DNA of 8,489 nucleotides from Alphaproteobacteria bacterium (lineage in GTDB: Bacteria > Pseudomonadota > Alphaproteobacteria > CAISOG01). Where the stretch lies: assembly GCA_018883285.1 (NCBI GenBank), contig VEQJ01000041.1:1-8489 (forward strand), written 5' to 3'. Position numbers and translations under genes: made by a program. Positions 1 through 5,780 of the stretch are shown piece by piece. The notes under the pieces are model-generated. The model had not been told where the DNA came from. It worked only from the letters and a program-made list of their open reading frames with translations, and searched no databases. Each line of letters starts with the position of its first letter. Positions within the stretch are counted from its first letter, which is position 1.

Positions 1-120
1 CCTTACTGTGGTCGTGTAACTAGGGGTTTGATAGCCCTGTGCCGATGCCATCCCCATCATCGCACCCGATAAAATCATAAGGGACAACAGCGGGGTCAAA
101 AGACCGACTTTTAACAGCAT
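1..120 (-). CDS. N-terminal fragment of a secreted or periplasmic protein with signal peptide
   Basis: An open frame starts at an ATG (118-120) and runs off the left edge, so only 40 residues are visible. They form a textbook Sec signal peptide. It starts MLLK, continues with a hydrophobic core (about residues 5-22), and has a likely signal peptidase I site after ASA (residues 25-27, cleavage before QG). The mature part begins with a polar stretch rich in Thr, Tyr and Ser. An AAGG lies a few bases upstream as a weak ribosome site. The frame stays open upstream of the ATG as far as a stop near 210, but the signal peptide placed directly at the ATG fixes the start. The gene lies 131 bases beyond the hldE stop on the same strand. 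That gap has AT-rich TATACT (182-187) as a possible -10 but no good -35. The export prediction is strong. The function is unknown because the mature domain lies outside the window. Confidence 0.7.
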   Translation of the reverse strand, partial: MLLKVGLLTPLLSLMILSGAMMGMASAQGYQTPSYTTTVR

Positions 121-251
121 AACCTTACCCAAAGTGTGTGTGACCGATGAAAGATTGCCTGTGAATCGATTGGACAACCCCAGTATAAATTGCAGTTTAG
201 CGCGAAATTATGACTTTGGCGTTACCAATTGAACCCACACGCTCCATCCCC

Positions 252-1751
252 CTAGGCTGCCATTTGCGCAACCGTGGCGGTGGTGGAAAAGCCTGGCACC
301 ATCGGGATCAGATAAATTCGCCCACCATAGGATTCCACCAGGTCAAATTCGGCAATTTTTTTACCGCGATAATCCTCACCCTTGCAATAAATATCGGGCT
401 TTATCGCGTCCAAAACGGCCAGGGGGGCATCCTCATCAAAAATGACCACGCCATCCACATTGGCCAGGGCTGACAGCACCACGGCGCGCGCCAATTGCGA
501 TTGGATGGGGCGGCTGTCGCCCTTAAGCCGCTTAACCGAACTGTCGCTGTTCAGGGCGATGATTAGGCGATCGCATTGCTGCTTAGCGGCGGCGATTGAG
601 GCAATATGGCCAGGGTGCAACAAATCAAAACAGCCATTGGTAAGGCCGACCACCAAATTTTGTTCACGCCATTCGGCGGCCTGACCAGCCATCTGCGACA
701 ATGTCATAATCTTGCTTTGAGTATTCTGCCCCGCCAATTCCGAAATCGCCACCAACAATTCACCAGGGCTAACCACCGCCGTCCCCCGTCTGGCCACCAC
801 CAAACTGGCGGCCAGATTGGCCAGGCTGGCCGCCTTAATCCAATCATGACCACTGGCAATCACCGCCGCCAATACTGCCAACACGGTATCGCCCGCGCCC
901 GACACGTCAAAAACTTCGCGGCGATAAGCGGGCAGGGTTACAGGCTCTTTGCCATCCACACACAGCATCATCCCCTGATCCCCCAGGGTCATCAATATAT
1001 TCTCTATCCCATAGGCCTGTTGCAGGGCGGCTGCCTGCTGCGGCAGGGGATCACTGGTTTGACACAAGGTGGGGATATGGCGAATCGCGGCCAACAGGTC
1101 TGTCCGATTTGGCTTAACCAGGGTGGCACCGCGAAAGGCGGCAAAATCCGCTTGACGGGGATCCACCAGAACGGGCTTACCCGCGTGCTTGGCGGCCTGA
1201 ATCAACCGCTGGCATAGGGATGGGCTAAGCAGACCTAAGCCGTAATCCGATAGCACCAACACATCCTGATCCTTTAGGCGGTCTGATACAGCGGCCGCCA
1301 GCGCCTGTTCCTGCTGATCCGACAGGGGTTGCACCTTTTCATAATCGACGCGGGCAATTTGCTGCTGCCCCACCATCATCCGCAGCTTCAGGGTGGTTTG
1401 ACGCCCCTCCGCCCGCTGCAACACTGGCTCATCACAATTTTCGGCCAGTAAGCCCAGCAATTGATCGCTGGTCGCATCATGGCCGATAACCCCAACCACC
1501 GTTACCCTGGCGCCCAGCGTGTGCAGGTTGCGCACCAGATTGCCCGCCCCACCCAACATGGTTTTTTCATGCTCCACCACCATGACGGGAATGGGCGCCT
1601 CACGCGACAGGCGATCGACATGGCCGTAAACAAAGCGATCCACAATTAAATCGCCAACCACCATCACCCGCGCTTTGGCCAGTTGAGGCACAATGGTTGC
1701 GTCGGGCATCAAATCGGGATTGGTTGCGGGTTGGGGGGGAACAAGACTCAC
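252..1751 (-). CDS. hldE: Bifunctional heptose-7-phosphate kinase / heptose-1-phosphate adenylyltransferase HldE
   Basis: This cytosolic enzyme makes ADP-heptose for the LPS inner core. Its N-terminal ribokinase-family domain phosphorylates D-glycero-D-manno-heptose 7-phosphate at C1. Its C-terminal nucleotidyltransferase domain then adds AMP from ATP. The 499 residues fit the fused HldE family (E. coli form about 477). Kinase marks are VVGDLIVDRF (31-40), GGAGN (67-71) and VSGAGDT (283-289), with D288 as the expected catalytic base. The transferase has TNGCFDLLHPGH (371-382) with the HxGH motif at 379-382, GEDY (458-461) and a family-typical FSTT near the C terminus. The start is GTG (1749-1751), supported by GGAG eight bases upstream; the in-frame ATG at residue 15 leaves a similar protein but lacks this site. 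hldE lies 43 bases after the Nudix gene with no terminator between them, so it is probably the last gene of a three-gene operon. Both active sites look intact. Confidence 0.95.
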   Translation of the reverse strand: MSLVPPQPATNPDLMPDATIVPQLAKARVMVVGDLIVDRFVYGHVDRLSREAPIPVMVVEHEKTMLGGAGNLVRNLHTLGARVTVVGVIGHDATSDQLLGLLAENCDEPVLQRAEGRQTTLKLRMMVGQQQIARVDYEKVQPLSDQQEQALAAAVSDRLKDQDVLVLSDYGLGLLSPSLCQRLIQAAKHAGKPVLVDPRQADFAAFRGATLVKPNRTDLLAAIRHIPTLCQTSDPLPQQAAALQQAYGIENILMTLGDQGMMLCVDGKEPVTLPAYRREVFDVSGAGDTVLAVLAAVIASGHDWIKAASLANLAASLVVARRGTAVVSPGELLVAISELAGQNTQSKIMTLSQMAGQAAEWREQNLVVGLTNGCFDLLHPGHIASIAAAKQQCDRLIIALNSDSSVKRLKGDSRPIQSQLARAVVLSALANVDGVVIFDEDAPLAVLDAIKPDIYCKGEDYRGKKIAEFDLVESYGGRIYLIPMVPGFSTTATVAQMAA

Positions 1752-1759
1752 CGAAAAAA

Positions 1760-1763
1760 CTCC
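1760..1763 (-). promoter_or_regulatory. Ribosome binding site fixing the GTG start of hldE
   Basis: GGAG sits eight bases before the GTG at 1749-1751, separated by a T-run and CG. It is the reason for choosing a GTG start over the internal ATG fifteen codons in. Confidence 0.6.
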
Positions 1764-1794
1764 AAATCATTGATGGCTATGACTATCCCAGCCC

Positions 1795-2757
1795 CTAATC
1801 CATTGGCTGCAAGCGCCCCTTAAGGCCAGCATGCAACGCAACAAAGGCGGGATTGTCGGCGGCAATCATACCGTGGCGCAGGAAAAAATCAATCAGAACC
1901 AGGTTGACATTGCTTTTGACCTTATCGGTTTTGGCCACCAGCTGCATCACCTCATCCACGGGATAGCGGGCAAAGCTGGCGACATGACCATCCTCATTCA
2001 CCGGCACAAAATTGGTGGCACCGTGGCGATCCATCGCCAAATCATAAACAAAAACGGTATCTTGGCGTGAATATCCATCCCGCATCAGATGGTATTGAAT
2101 CACCCCCACAGGCTGGGCAGCCTGGCTAAGCGGCATGGGCATGCCGGCCTCCTCCTGCGCTTCTTTAATCAGCGTTCCCAATATAGAATCGCCCGCGGCC
2201 ACACCGCCCGCCACCAAATGATCATACTGATTGGGAAAATTGGCCAAATGGCTGGCGCGCCTGGCCATCCACAGCTGCATCTGGCCGCCATGACCATGAT
2301 AGGCGTTCAGATGCACGCCAAAGGCTTTAATGCCCAAAAATCCAATGCTGGATCGTGAGGCGGTGGCCAACGGCGGCTGCCCCCAATCGGTAAGCACCGC
2401 CACCTGCTCCTCATACCAATGGGCAATCAACCCATGCTGATGCAGCTGAATAGCCAGCTGGTTCAGGGCGTCACTGCGGGCGGCGGGTGTGTTCAGGGCA
2501 GGATCCAGCTGCCAGCCATCTCCCGCTGTTGGGTTGGGTTGCAACAGCTGCTGATTGGCGGCCAGCCAGGGTAGATGCTGGCAATGCAGCCAGCCGACAG
2601 GCTGTGGATGATTGGCGGCATCAAGGATGCTCCAAGGCACAAACTGGCTGGCATCAAAATTGTTATGCCTTTGAATATGATCCAGAAAACCGTCGATGAT
2701 TTCAGAAAAATCGCCAAAGGCCGTGGGCGTGGTCATATCCTGCTGCACCTGACCCAT
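1795..2757 (-). CDS. DUF4743-type Nudix hydrolase (thiamine-diphosphate-damage type)
   Basis: This is a 320-residue soluble protein in two parts. The N-terminal region (about 15-125) resembles the DUF4743 domain. The Nudix fold follows, introduced by the family-typical GIKAFGVHLNAY (142-153). The Nudix box spans 184-206 as G-x5-D-x7-KEAQEEAGM. The metal-binding glutamates E199, E202 and E203 are kept, but the usual E and R of the consensus are D190 and K198. Plant and yeast members of this group (NUDT20/24-like, and the Nudix half of yeast Tnr3) hydrolyse oxidised thiamine diphosphates such as oxo- and oxythiamine diphosphate, pre-empting coenzyme damage. The same role here is inferred. The ATG at 2755-2757 has AGAGGG just upstream, overlapping the stop of the preceding ASCH gene only six bases away, so translation is probably coupled. 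ATG at residue 8 is an alternative start. Family call is firm; substrate is not. Confidence 0.8.
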   Translation of the reverse strand: MGQVQQDMTTPTAFGDFSEIIDGFLDHIQRHNNFDASQFVPWSILDAANHPQPVGWLHCQHLPWLAANQQLLQPNPTAGDGWQLDPALNTPAARSDALNQLAIQLHQHGLIAHWYEEQVAVLTDWGQPPLATASRSSIGFLGIKAFGVHLNAYHGHGGQMQLWMARRASHLANFPNQYDHLVAGGVAAGDSILGTLIKEAQEEAGMPMPLSQAAQPVGVIQYHLMRDGYSRQDTVFVYDLAMDRHGATNFVPVNEDGHVASFARYPVDEVMQLVAKTDKVKSNVNLVLIDFFLRHGMIAADNPAFVALHAGLKGRLQPMD

Positions 2758-2763
2758 CGCCCT

Positions 2764-3198
2764 CTAAAGCCCACAGATTCCATGCGATATTAGGCAGGAT
2801 ATCATGGTTTGCGTCATGCCGCCGTTTTCGGGCGTAATATCGGCACCGTCACTTTTAAGAAAGTAAATCAGGGTTACGCGCACCTCATAAGGGGGGCGGT
2901 TCTGCACCGCAAATTTCAGCTTCATCGCTTCAAGCCCGGGATGACCATCTTTAAGCGCCAACTCCTCCGTCACCTCCTCCAACGTGGTGTGGCGAATAGC
3001 ACTGACCGTTACCAGACGGCTGGCGTCACAGGCATGGGTGCGAAAAACCAAGTCGCCCGTAGGGATATTTAGCCAACCCAAATGAATCGACACGGTTTTT
3101 TCGCCGCTATCCAGCAACGGTAACAACCCATCATCCAGGTACAATTCAGATGGTTGGGTCTGCCCCAATGTCATAACAGCCGCAACATTGTTGTTCAT
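2764..3198 (-). CDS. ASCH-domain (YqfB-like) small protein
   Basis: This 144-residue protein appears to be a single PUA-like ASCH domain (about residues 18-115). The opening LYLDDGLLPLLDSGEKTVSIH (19-39) matches the ASCH pattern, in which a G-x-K-T turn lines the pocket. It is followed by TGDLVFR (47-53), a TTLEEVTEE helix (71-79) and a final VRVTLIYF strand (106-113). The order resembles E. coli YqfB, an N4-acetylcytidine amidohydrolase whose catalytic residues are Lys, Thr and Glu. From memory alignment these map to K34, S37 and D84, so two are conservative changes, and the usual Arg after the turn is H39. RNA-base or modified-nucleoside binding is therefore plausible, not shown. The C-terminal tail (118-144) is unassigned and has two cysteines. 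I chose ATG at 3196-3198; TTG at 3208-3210 would add four residues. Neither has a clear ribosome site. It is the first gene of the probable operon with the Nudix gene and hldE. Confidence 0.55.
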   Translation of the reverse strand: MNNNVAAVMTLGQTQPSELYLDDGLLPLLDSGEKTVSIHLGWLNIPTGDLVFRTHACDASRLVTVSAIRHTTLEEVTEELALKDGHPGLEAMKLKFAVQNRPPYEVRVTLIYFLKSDGADITPENGGMTQTMISCLISHGICGL

Positions 3199-3252
3199 GG
3201 CCAGAACCAATCTATTTGCAAAATGTATCGCCCGTTAAGACACAACATGGCA

Positions 3253-3281
3253 ATAATACAACAAGTATTTAGCCTTTTCAA
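3253..3281 (-). promoter_or_regulatory. Sigma-70-type promoter for the ASCH-Nudix-hldE operon
   Basis: On the minus strand, TTGAAA (3276-3281, -35) and TATTAT (3253-3258, -10) are separated by exactly 17 bases, and each matches five of six consensus positions. Transcription would begin near 3246, giving a leader of about 48 bases before the ATG at 3198. The site lies in the short gap after the dnaA stop, so the downstream operon need not depend on dnaA transcription. Confidence 0.6.
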
Positions 3282-3294
3282 GCCCTTAATACTT
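3263..3294 (-). other. Inverted repeat after dnaA, overlapping the operon promoter
   Basis: Perfect 7-base arms AAGTATT (3263-3269) and AATACTT (3288-3294) flank an 18-base centre that contains the -35 box of the next operon. The position just after the dnaA stop would suit a transcript-end hairpin, but no T-run follows. An operator for the overlapping promoter is the other reading. Either role is inferred. Confidence 0.3.
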
Positions 3295-3310
3295 ATGGAT
3301 CCGAACGATT

Positions 3311-4816
3311 TTAACTTCTTAGCGCGCGGGTCAACAGGTCAATTTCTTCCTCAAGACCAGGGTCGGATTGCAACAATTCCTCAATTTTTTTCACGCCATG
3401 CATGACGGTGGTATGATCGCGCCCACCAAACTTGCGGCCAATTTCTGGCAGCGATCGGCTGGTCAGTTGTTTTGACAGATACATCGCCACCTGGCGCGGA
3501 CGTGCCAGGGCGCGGGCACGGCGCGGGGAATGCATATCGGCCAGTTTGATGTTAAAATGCTCAGCAACTTTTTTCTGAATATCCTCAACACTCAGATACT
3601 TATCATAGCTTTTTAACAAATCACGCAAAACCTCTTGCGCCGATTCCAGGGTGATGGTGCCGCCAATCAGGCTGGCATGGGCAATCAGGCGGTTAAGCGC
3701 CCCCTCCAACTCACGAACATTGCTGGTAATTTTGTGTGCCAAAAATTCCAAGACCTTGCTTGGCACCGGCACAGACTGGCTTTCCACCTTGGTCATCAAA
3801 ATGGATAGACGCAGTTCATAGCTGGTCGGATGAATGTCGGCCACCAACCCCCAACCCAACCTGGATTTCAGCCGATCCTCCATCCCCTCAAGATCGGCGG
3901 GCGATTTGTCGGCCGACACAATGACCTGATGATTCTGATCCACCAGGGTGTTAAAGGTATGAAAAAATTCTTCCTGAGTTGATTCTTTACCGCTGATAAA
4001 TTGCACATCATCGATCATCAACACATCAACATTCCGAAACTGCTCCTTAAACGCCATGGTGTCTTTAAACCTAAGGGCGCGGACAAATTCGTACATAAAG
4101 CGCTCGGCCGACAAATAAATCACCTTGCGATCGGGCGCGGTGCGCAACAAATGCCAGGCTATCGCATGCATCAAATGGGTTGTGCCCAACCCCACCCCGC
4201 CATAAAGAAAAAGGGGGTTAAAGGCAACAGTGGGCGATTCGGCAACCCGACGGGCGGCGGCAAAGGCCAACTCATTGGGCTTACCAACCACAAAATTTTC
4301 AAAGGTAAAGCGCGGATCCAACCCATGTTGAAAGGATGAGCGATCCGATTCAACCGCGACGCGGCCTGCAGGCATCTTTGCGCCGCCATATCCTGCCGAT
4401 TCGTTGCTGGTGGGCGCAGCCGACCTTACCGTATTCGGCGCTGCATCGGTTTTGTTGGCGCCACCTGCATGGTTGTAGCCATCTATATAGCTATCAGCGA
4501 TTGAGATTTGGCAGCTATCCTGCGTCATCGCTGTCCAATAGGCGCGGATACGATCGATATAGTTGCCATTGACCCAATCGGCAACAAAGCGGCTGGGCGC
4601 GGCCAGCTGCAACACATCATTCTGAAAACCAACAAATTGCAGGGGATCAAGCCAATGTTCGAAAACCGACTCCCCCAACTCTTGCATCAGGCAGTTGCGT
4701 ACCTTTTGCCAAACCGCCTCAGGCGATACAGCTTCAGATTCAGGGCTGCCGCCATTGTTAGAACCTGTTTCAGCCGAAGCAGATTTAACCATTTGCGTTT
4801 CCGCCCTTATTGTCAT
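3311..4816 (-). CDS. dnaA: Chromosomal replication initiator DnaA with a Walker A lysine-to-threonine change
   Basis: DnaA binds DnaA boxes at the origin and, in its ATP form, assembles and melts DNA. The 501 residues hold all four domains: the helicase-loading domain I (about 31-100), a variable linker (101-165), the AAA+ core (166-385) and the DNA-binding domain IV (405-501). Walker B LMIDD (266-270), sensor 1 SADKSP (301-306), the arginine finger in RLKSRLGWG (R319), sensor 2 in NVREL (R368) and the signature GGRDHTTVMHG (464-474) are intact. The exception is Walker A, which reads GGVGLGTTH (206-214). T212 replaces the lysine that contacts ATP phosphates. The codon is ACA, one base from AAA. 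ATG at 4814-4816 has no ribosome site; ATG at residue 9 (4790-4792), preceded by GCGGAAACGCAA, would give 493 residues and fits the weak promoter upstream better. Family identity is certain; the exact start is not. Confidence 0.95.
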   Translation of the reverse strand: MTIRAETQMVKSASAETGSNNGGSPESEAVSPEAVWQKVRNCLMQELGESVFEHWLDPLQFVGFQNDVLQLAAPSRFVADWVNGNYIDRIRAYWTAMTQDSCQISIADSYIDGYNHAGGANKTDAAPNTVRSAAPTSNESAGYGGAKMPAGRVAVESDRSSFQHGLDPRFTFENFVVGKPNELAFAAARRVAESPTVAFNPLFLYGGVGLGTTHLMHAIAWHLLRTAPDRKVIYLSAERFMYEFVRALRFKDTMAFKEQFRNVDVLMIDDVQFISGKESTQEEFFHTFNTLVDQNHQVIVSADKSPADLEGMEDRLKSRLGWGLVADIHPTSYELRLSILMTKVESQSVPVPSKVLEFLAHKITSNVRELEGALNRLIAHASLIGGTITLESAQEVLRDLLKSYDKYLSVEDIQKKVAEHFNIKLADMHSPRRARALARPRQVAMYLSKQLTSRSLPEIGRKFGGRDHTTVMHGVKKIEELLQSDPGLEEEIDLLTRALRS

Positions 4817-4842
4817 TACGGATGGCGCTCTGACTTAGTCAA
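4815..4842 (-). promoter_or_regulatory. Weak candidate promoter overlapping the dnaA start
   Basis: TTGACT (4837-4842) is followed after 16 bases by CGTAAT (4815-4820) on the minus strand. The -35 is good and the -10 poor. If used, transcripts would begin near 4808, past the first ATG of dnaA, and translation would have to start at the ATG 4790-4792. The same stretch holds a perfect odd-centred palindrome TGACTTAGTCA (4831-4841) and a TTAGTC direct repeat (4835-4840 and 4843-4848), possible regulator contacts. Confidence 0.3.
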
Positions 4843-4863
4843 TTAGTCCAGACACAACCCTTG

Positions 4864-4884
4864 AAAAACTGACAGCCCCCGCTG
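4864..4884 (-). terminator. Weak terminator-like hairpin between rpsT and dnaA
   Basis: Read on the minus strand, CAGC-GGGG-GCTG (4873-4884) forms a 4-base-pair stem and is followed by TCAG and a run of five T (4864-4868). The stem is short, so it would at most attenuate rpsT transcripts before dnaA. It begins only a few bases after the rpsT stop. Confidence 0.3.
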
Positions 4885-4890
4885 AATGCC

Positions 4891-5157
4891 CTAAGCGGCC
4901 AACGTGCGAATGCGGGCGGTCAGGCGGGAAAGCTTGCGTGCAGCGGTGTTTTTGTGCAACAGGCCATCGTTAACACTGCCGTGAATAATTGGCTGAGCCA
5001 GCTTAAAAGCATCCTCAGCCGCGCCGCGGTTACCAGTAGCAATCGCATCCTCAATTTTTTTGATAAAGGTGCGCAGACGGCTGACGCGCGCTTTGTTGTG
5101 GGCACGACGCTCAACATTTTGGCGTGCGGCTTTGATTGCTGATGATTTGTTGGCCAT
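4891..5157 (-). CDS. rpsT: 30S ribosomal protein S20
   Basis: S20 is a primary 16S rRNA-binding protein that helps early folding of the small ribosomal subunit. The 88-residue length equals the usual size (E. coli 87). The start MANKSSAIKAARQNVERRAH and the Lys/Arg-rich, Ala-rich helical body are diagnostic, as is the terminal helix with KLSRLTARI (75-83). The ATG at 5155-5157 has a strong AGGGGGA six bases upstream. It precedes dnaA on the same strand with a 74-base gap, the arrangement usual in alphaproteobacteria. Its own promoter lies about 90 bases upstream, leaving a leader of about 80 bases. S20 represses its own translation in E. coli; whether the leader does this here cannot be told from the sequence. 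Confidence 0.96.
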   Translation of the reverse strand: MANKSSAIKAARQNVERRAHNKARVSRLRTFIKKIEDAIATGNRGAAEDAFKLAQPIIHGSVNDGLLHKNTAARKLSRLTARIRTLAA

Positions 5158-5245
5158 AAATATTCCCCCTAGTGACTGTAATAGCCAGCCTTAACAGTTA
5201 ATTTGGTCGCAGGATATCAACCTGCATTACGTGGATCGAGGCAAA

Positions 5246-5274
5246 ACATTAGGGCTTATCTTTGCCCTGGTCAA
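5246..5274 (-). promoter_or_regulatory. Promoter of rpsT with a dyad in the spacer
   Basis: TTGACC (5269-5274, five of six to consensus) and TAATGT (5246-5251, weaker) are spaced by 17 bases on the minus strand. The spacer carries AGGGC/GCCCT arms (5251-5255 and 5264-5268) around an 8-base loop. The start point would fall near 5239, about 82 bases before the S20 start codon. Confidence 0.5.
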
Positions 5275-5373
5275 GGTCTTTTGCAGTCTTTGCACGGAAA
5301 GGCCGCGGGCGCTTCAGGAGCAGGGGCAACCCTAGGCAATTCCACGAAAGAGAAAATTGCCCCATTACCCCCC

Positions 5374-5402
5374 TTGCAATCATCAAAAGGCTGTTGCATA
5401 CT
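5374..5402 (+). promoter_or_regulatory. Promoter of tRNA-Gly
   Basis: TTGCAA (5374-5379) and CATACT (5397-5402) are spaced by 17 bases. The -10 ends 11 bases before the mature tRNA, which would leave a leader of only a few bases for RNase P to remove. It diverges from the rpsT promoter about 100 bases away. Confidence 0.5.
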
Positions 5403-5413
5403 CCGCACCCTAA

Positions 5414-5488
5414 GCGGGCGTAACTCAGCGGTAGAGTGCTACCTTGCCAAGGTGGAAGTCGAGAGTTCGAATCTCTTCGCCCGCTCCA
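5414..5488 (+). tRNA. tRNA-Gly (anticodon GCC), CCA encoded
   Basis: A complete 75-base cloverleaf is visible. The acceptor stem GCGGGCG (5414-5420) pairs perfectly with CGCCCGC (5478-5484), followed by discriminator T and an encoded CCA (5486-5488). The D-arm is ACTC-AGCGGTA-GAGT. The anticodon stem CTACC/GGTGG has one G-U pair and holds loop TTGCCAA with anticodon GCC at 5446-5448. The T-arm GAGAG-TTCGAAT-CTCTT is standard. It reads GGC and GGU glycine codons, and GGC is frequent in the neighbouring genes. It lies upstream of nusA on the same strand, with no other gene between. Confidence 0.97.
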
Positions 5489-5502
5489 AATTTTGGCACA
5501 TA

Positions 5503-5531
5503 TGGCAAATTTTATTGGTAAATGGTATATA
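5503..5531 (+). promoter_or_regulatory. Candidate extended -10 promoter for nusA-infB
   Basis: TGGCAA (5503-5508), a 17-base spacer and TATATA (5526-5531) preceded by TGG (5523-5525) give an extended -10 type promoter in an AT-rich stretch. It would produce a leader of about 240 bases before nusA. Alternatives are read-through from the tRNA promoter or a second weak -10 (GATAAT, 5686-5691) with no good -35. Confidence 0.3.
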
Positions 5532-5533
5532 TT

Positions 5534-5554
5534 GCCATTTAGCCATTTAGCCAT
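5534..5554 (+). repeat. Short tandem repeat of GCCATTTA
   Basis: Two full copies of the 8-mer and a partial third lie head to tail. The first copy also pairs with upstream bases: CCATTT (5535-5540) with AAATGG (5520-5525), and TTGCCAT (5532-5538) with ATGGCAA (5502-5508), giving two mutually exclusive hairpins. The 75 bases from 5486 are only about one third GC. No coding frame fits the 5489-5780 stretch on either strand apart from overlaps with its neighbours. Confidence 0.6.
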
Positions 5555-5705
5555 CGCAAATGTAGGCGCAACAGCCTGCAACTTCGTCAACTTGAATTTC
5601 CACAGCATTGATTGGGGCGAAACGCCTGGCCGCCGCTTTTTGCTTTACTCTGAGCGCAAAACGGCTTAAGTAAGGTCAGGAACCTGATAATGTTGGTCGC
5701 CCGGA

Positions 5706-5737
5706 CGCCCTTTGGCGCTCGCGCTGGGTGGCTTTTT
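5706..5737 (+). terminator. Terminator or attenuator hairpin before nusA
   Basis: CGCCC (5706-5710) pairs with GGGTG (5726-5730). After a 3-base T bulge, GGCG (5714-5717) pairs with CGCT (5722-5725) around a CTCG loop. The stem has nine pairs, two of them G-U, followed by GC and five T (5733-5737). It ends 43 bases before the nusA ATG. It could end the tRNA-Gly transcript or partly gate transcription into nusA-infB. Confidence 0.4.
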
Positions 5738-5780
5738 GGCGTTTATTTGGCACGATAGGCAAAAAGGAAGGATTGATAGT

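Noticed and set aside
606..1217. Plus-strand open frame of 203 codons inside hldE
   Set aside because: It is antisense to the conserved HldE coding sequence, and its Gln/His/Gly-rich translation matches no family.
5436..5669. Plus-strand open frame starting inside tRNA-Gly
   Set aside because: Its first codons are the tRNA itself; the rest is AT-rich intergenic DNA with no protein signature, and it is not a rimP remnant that I can recognise.
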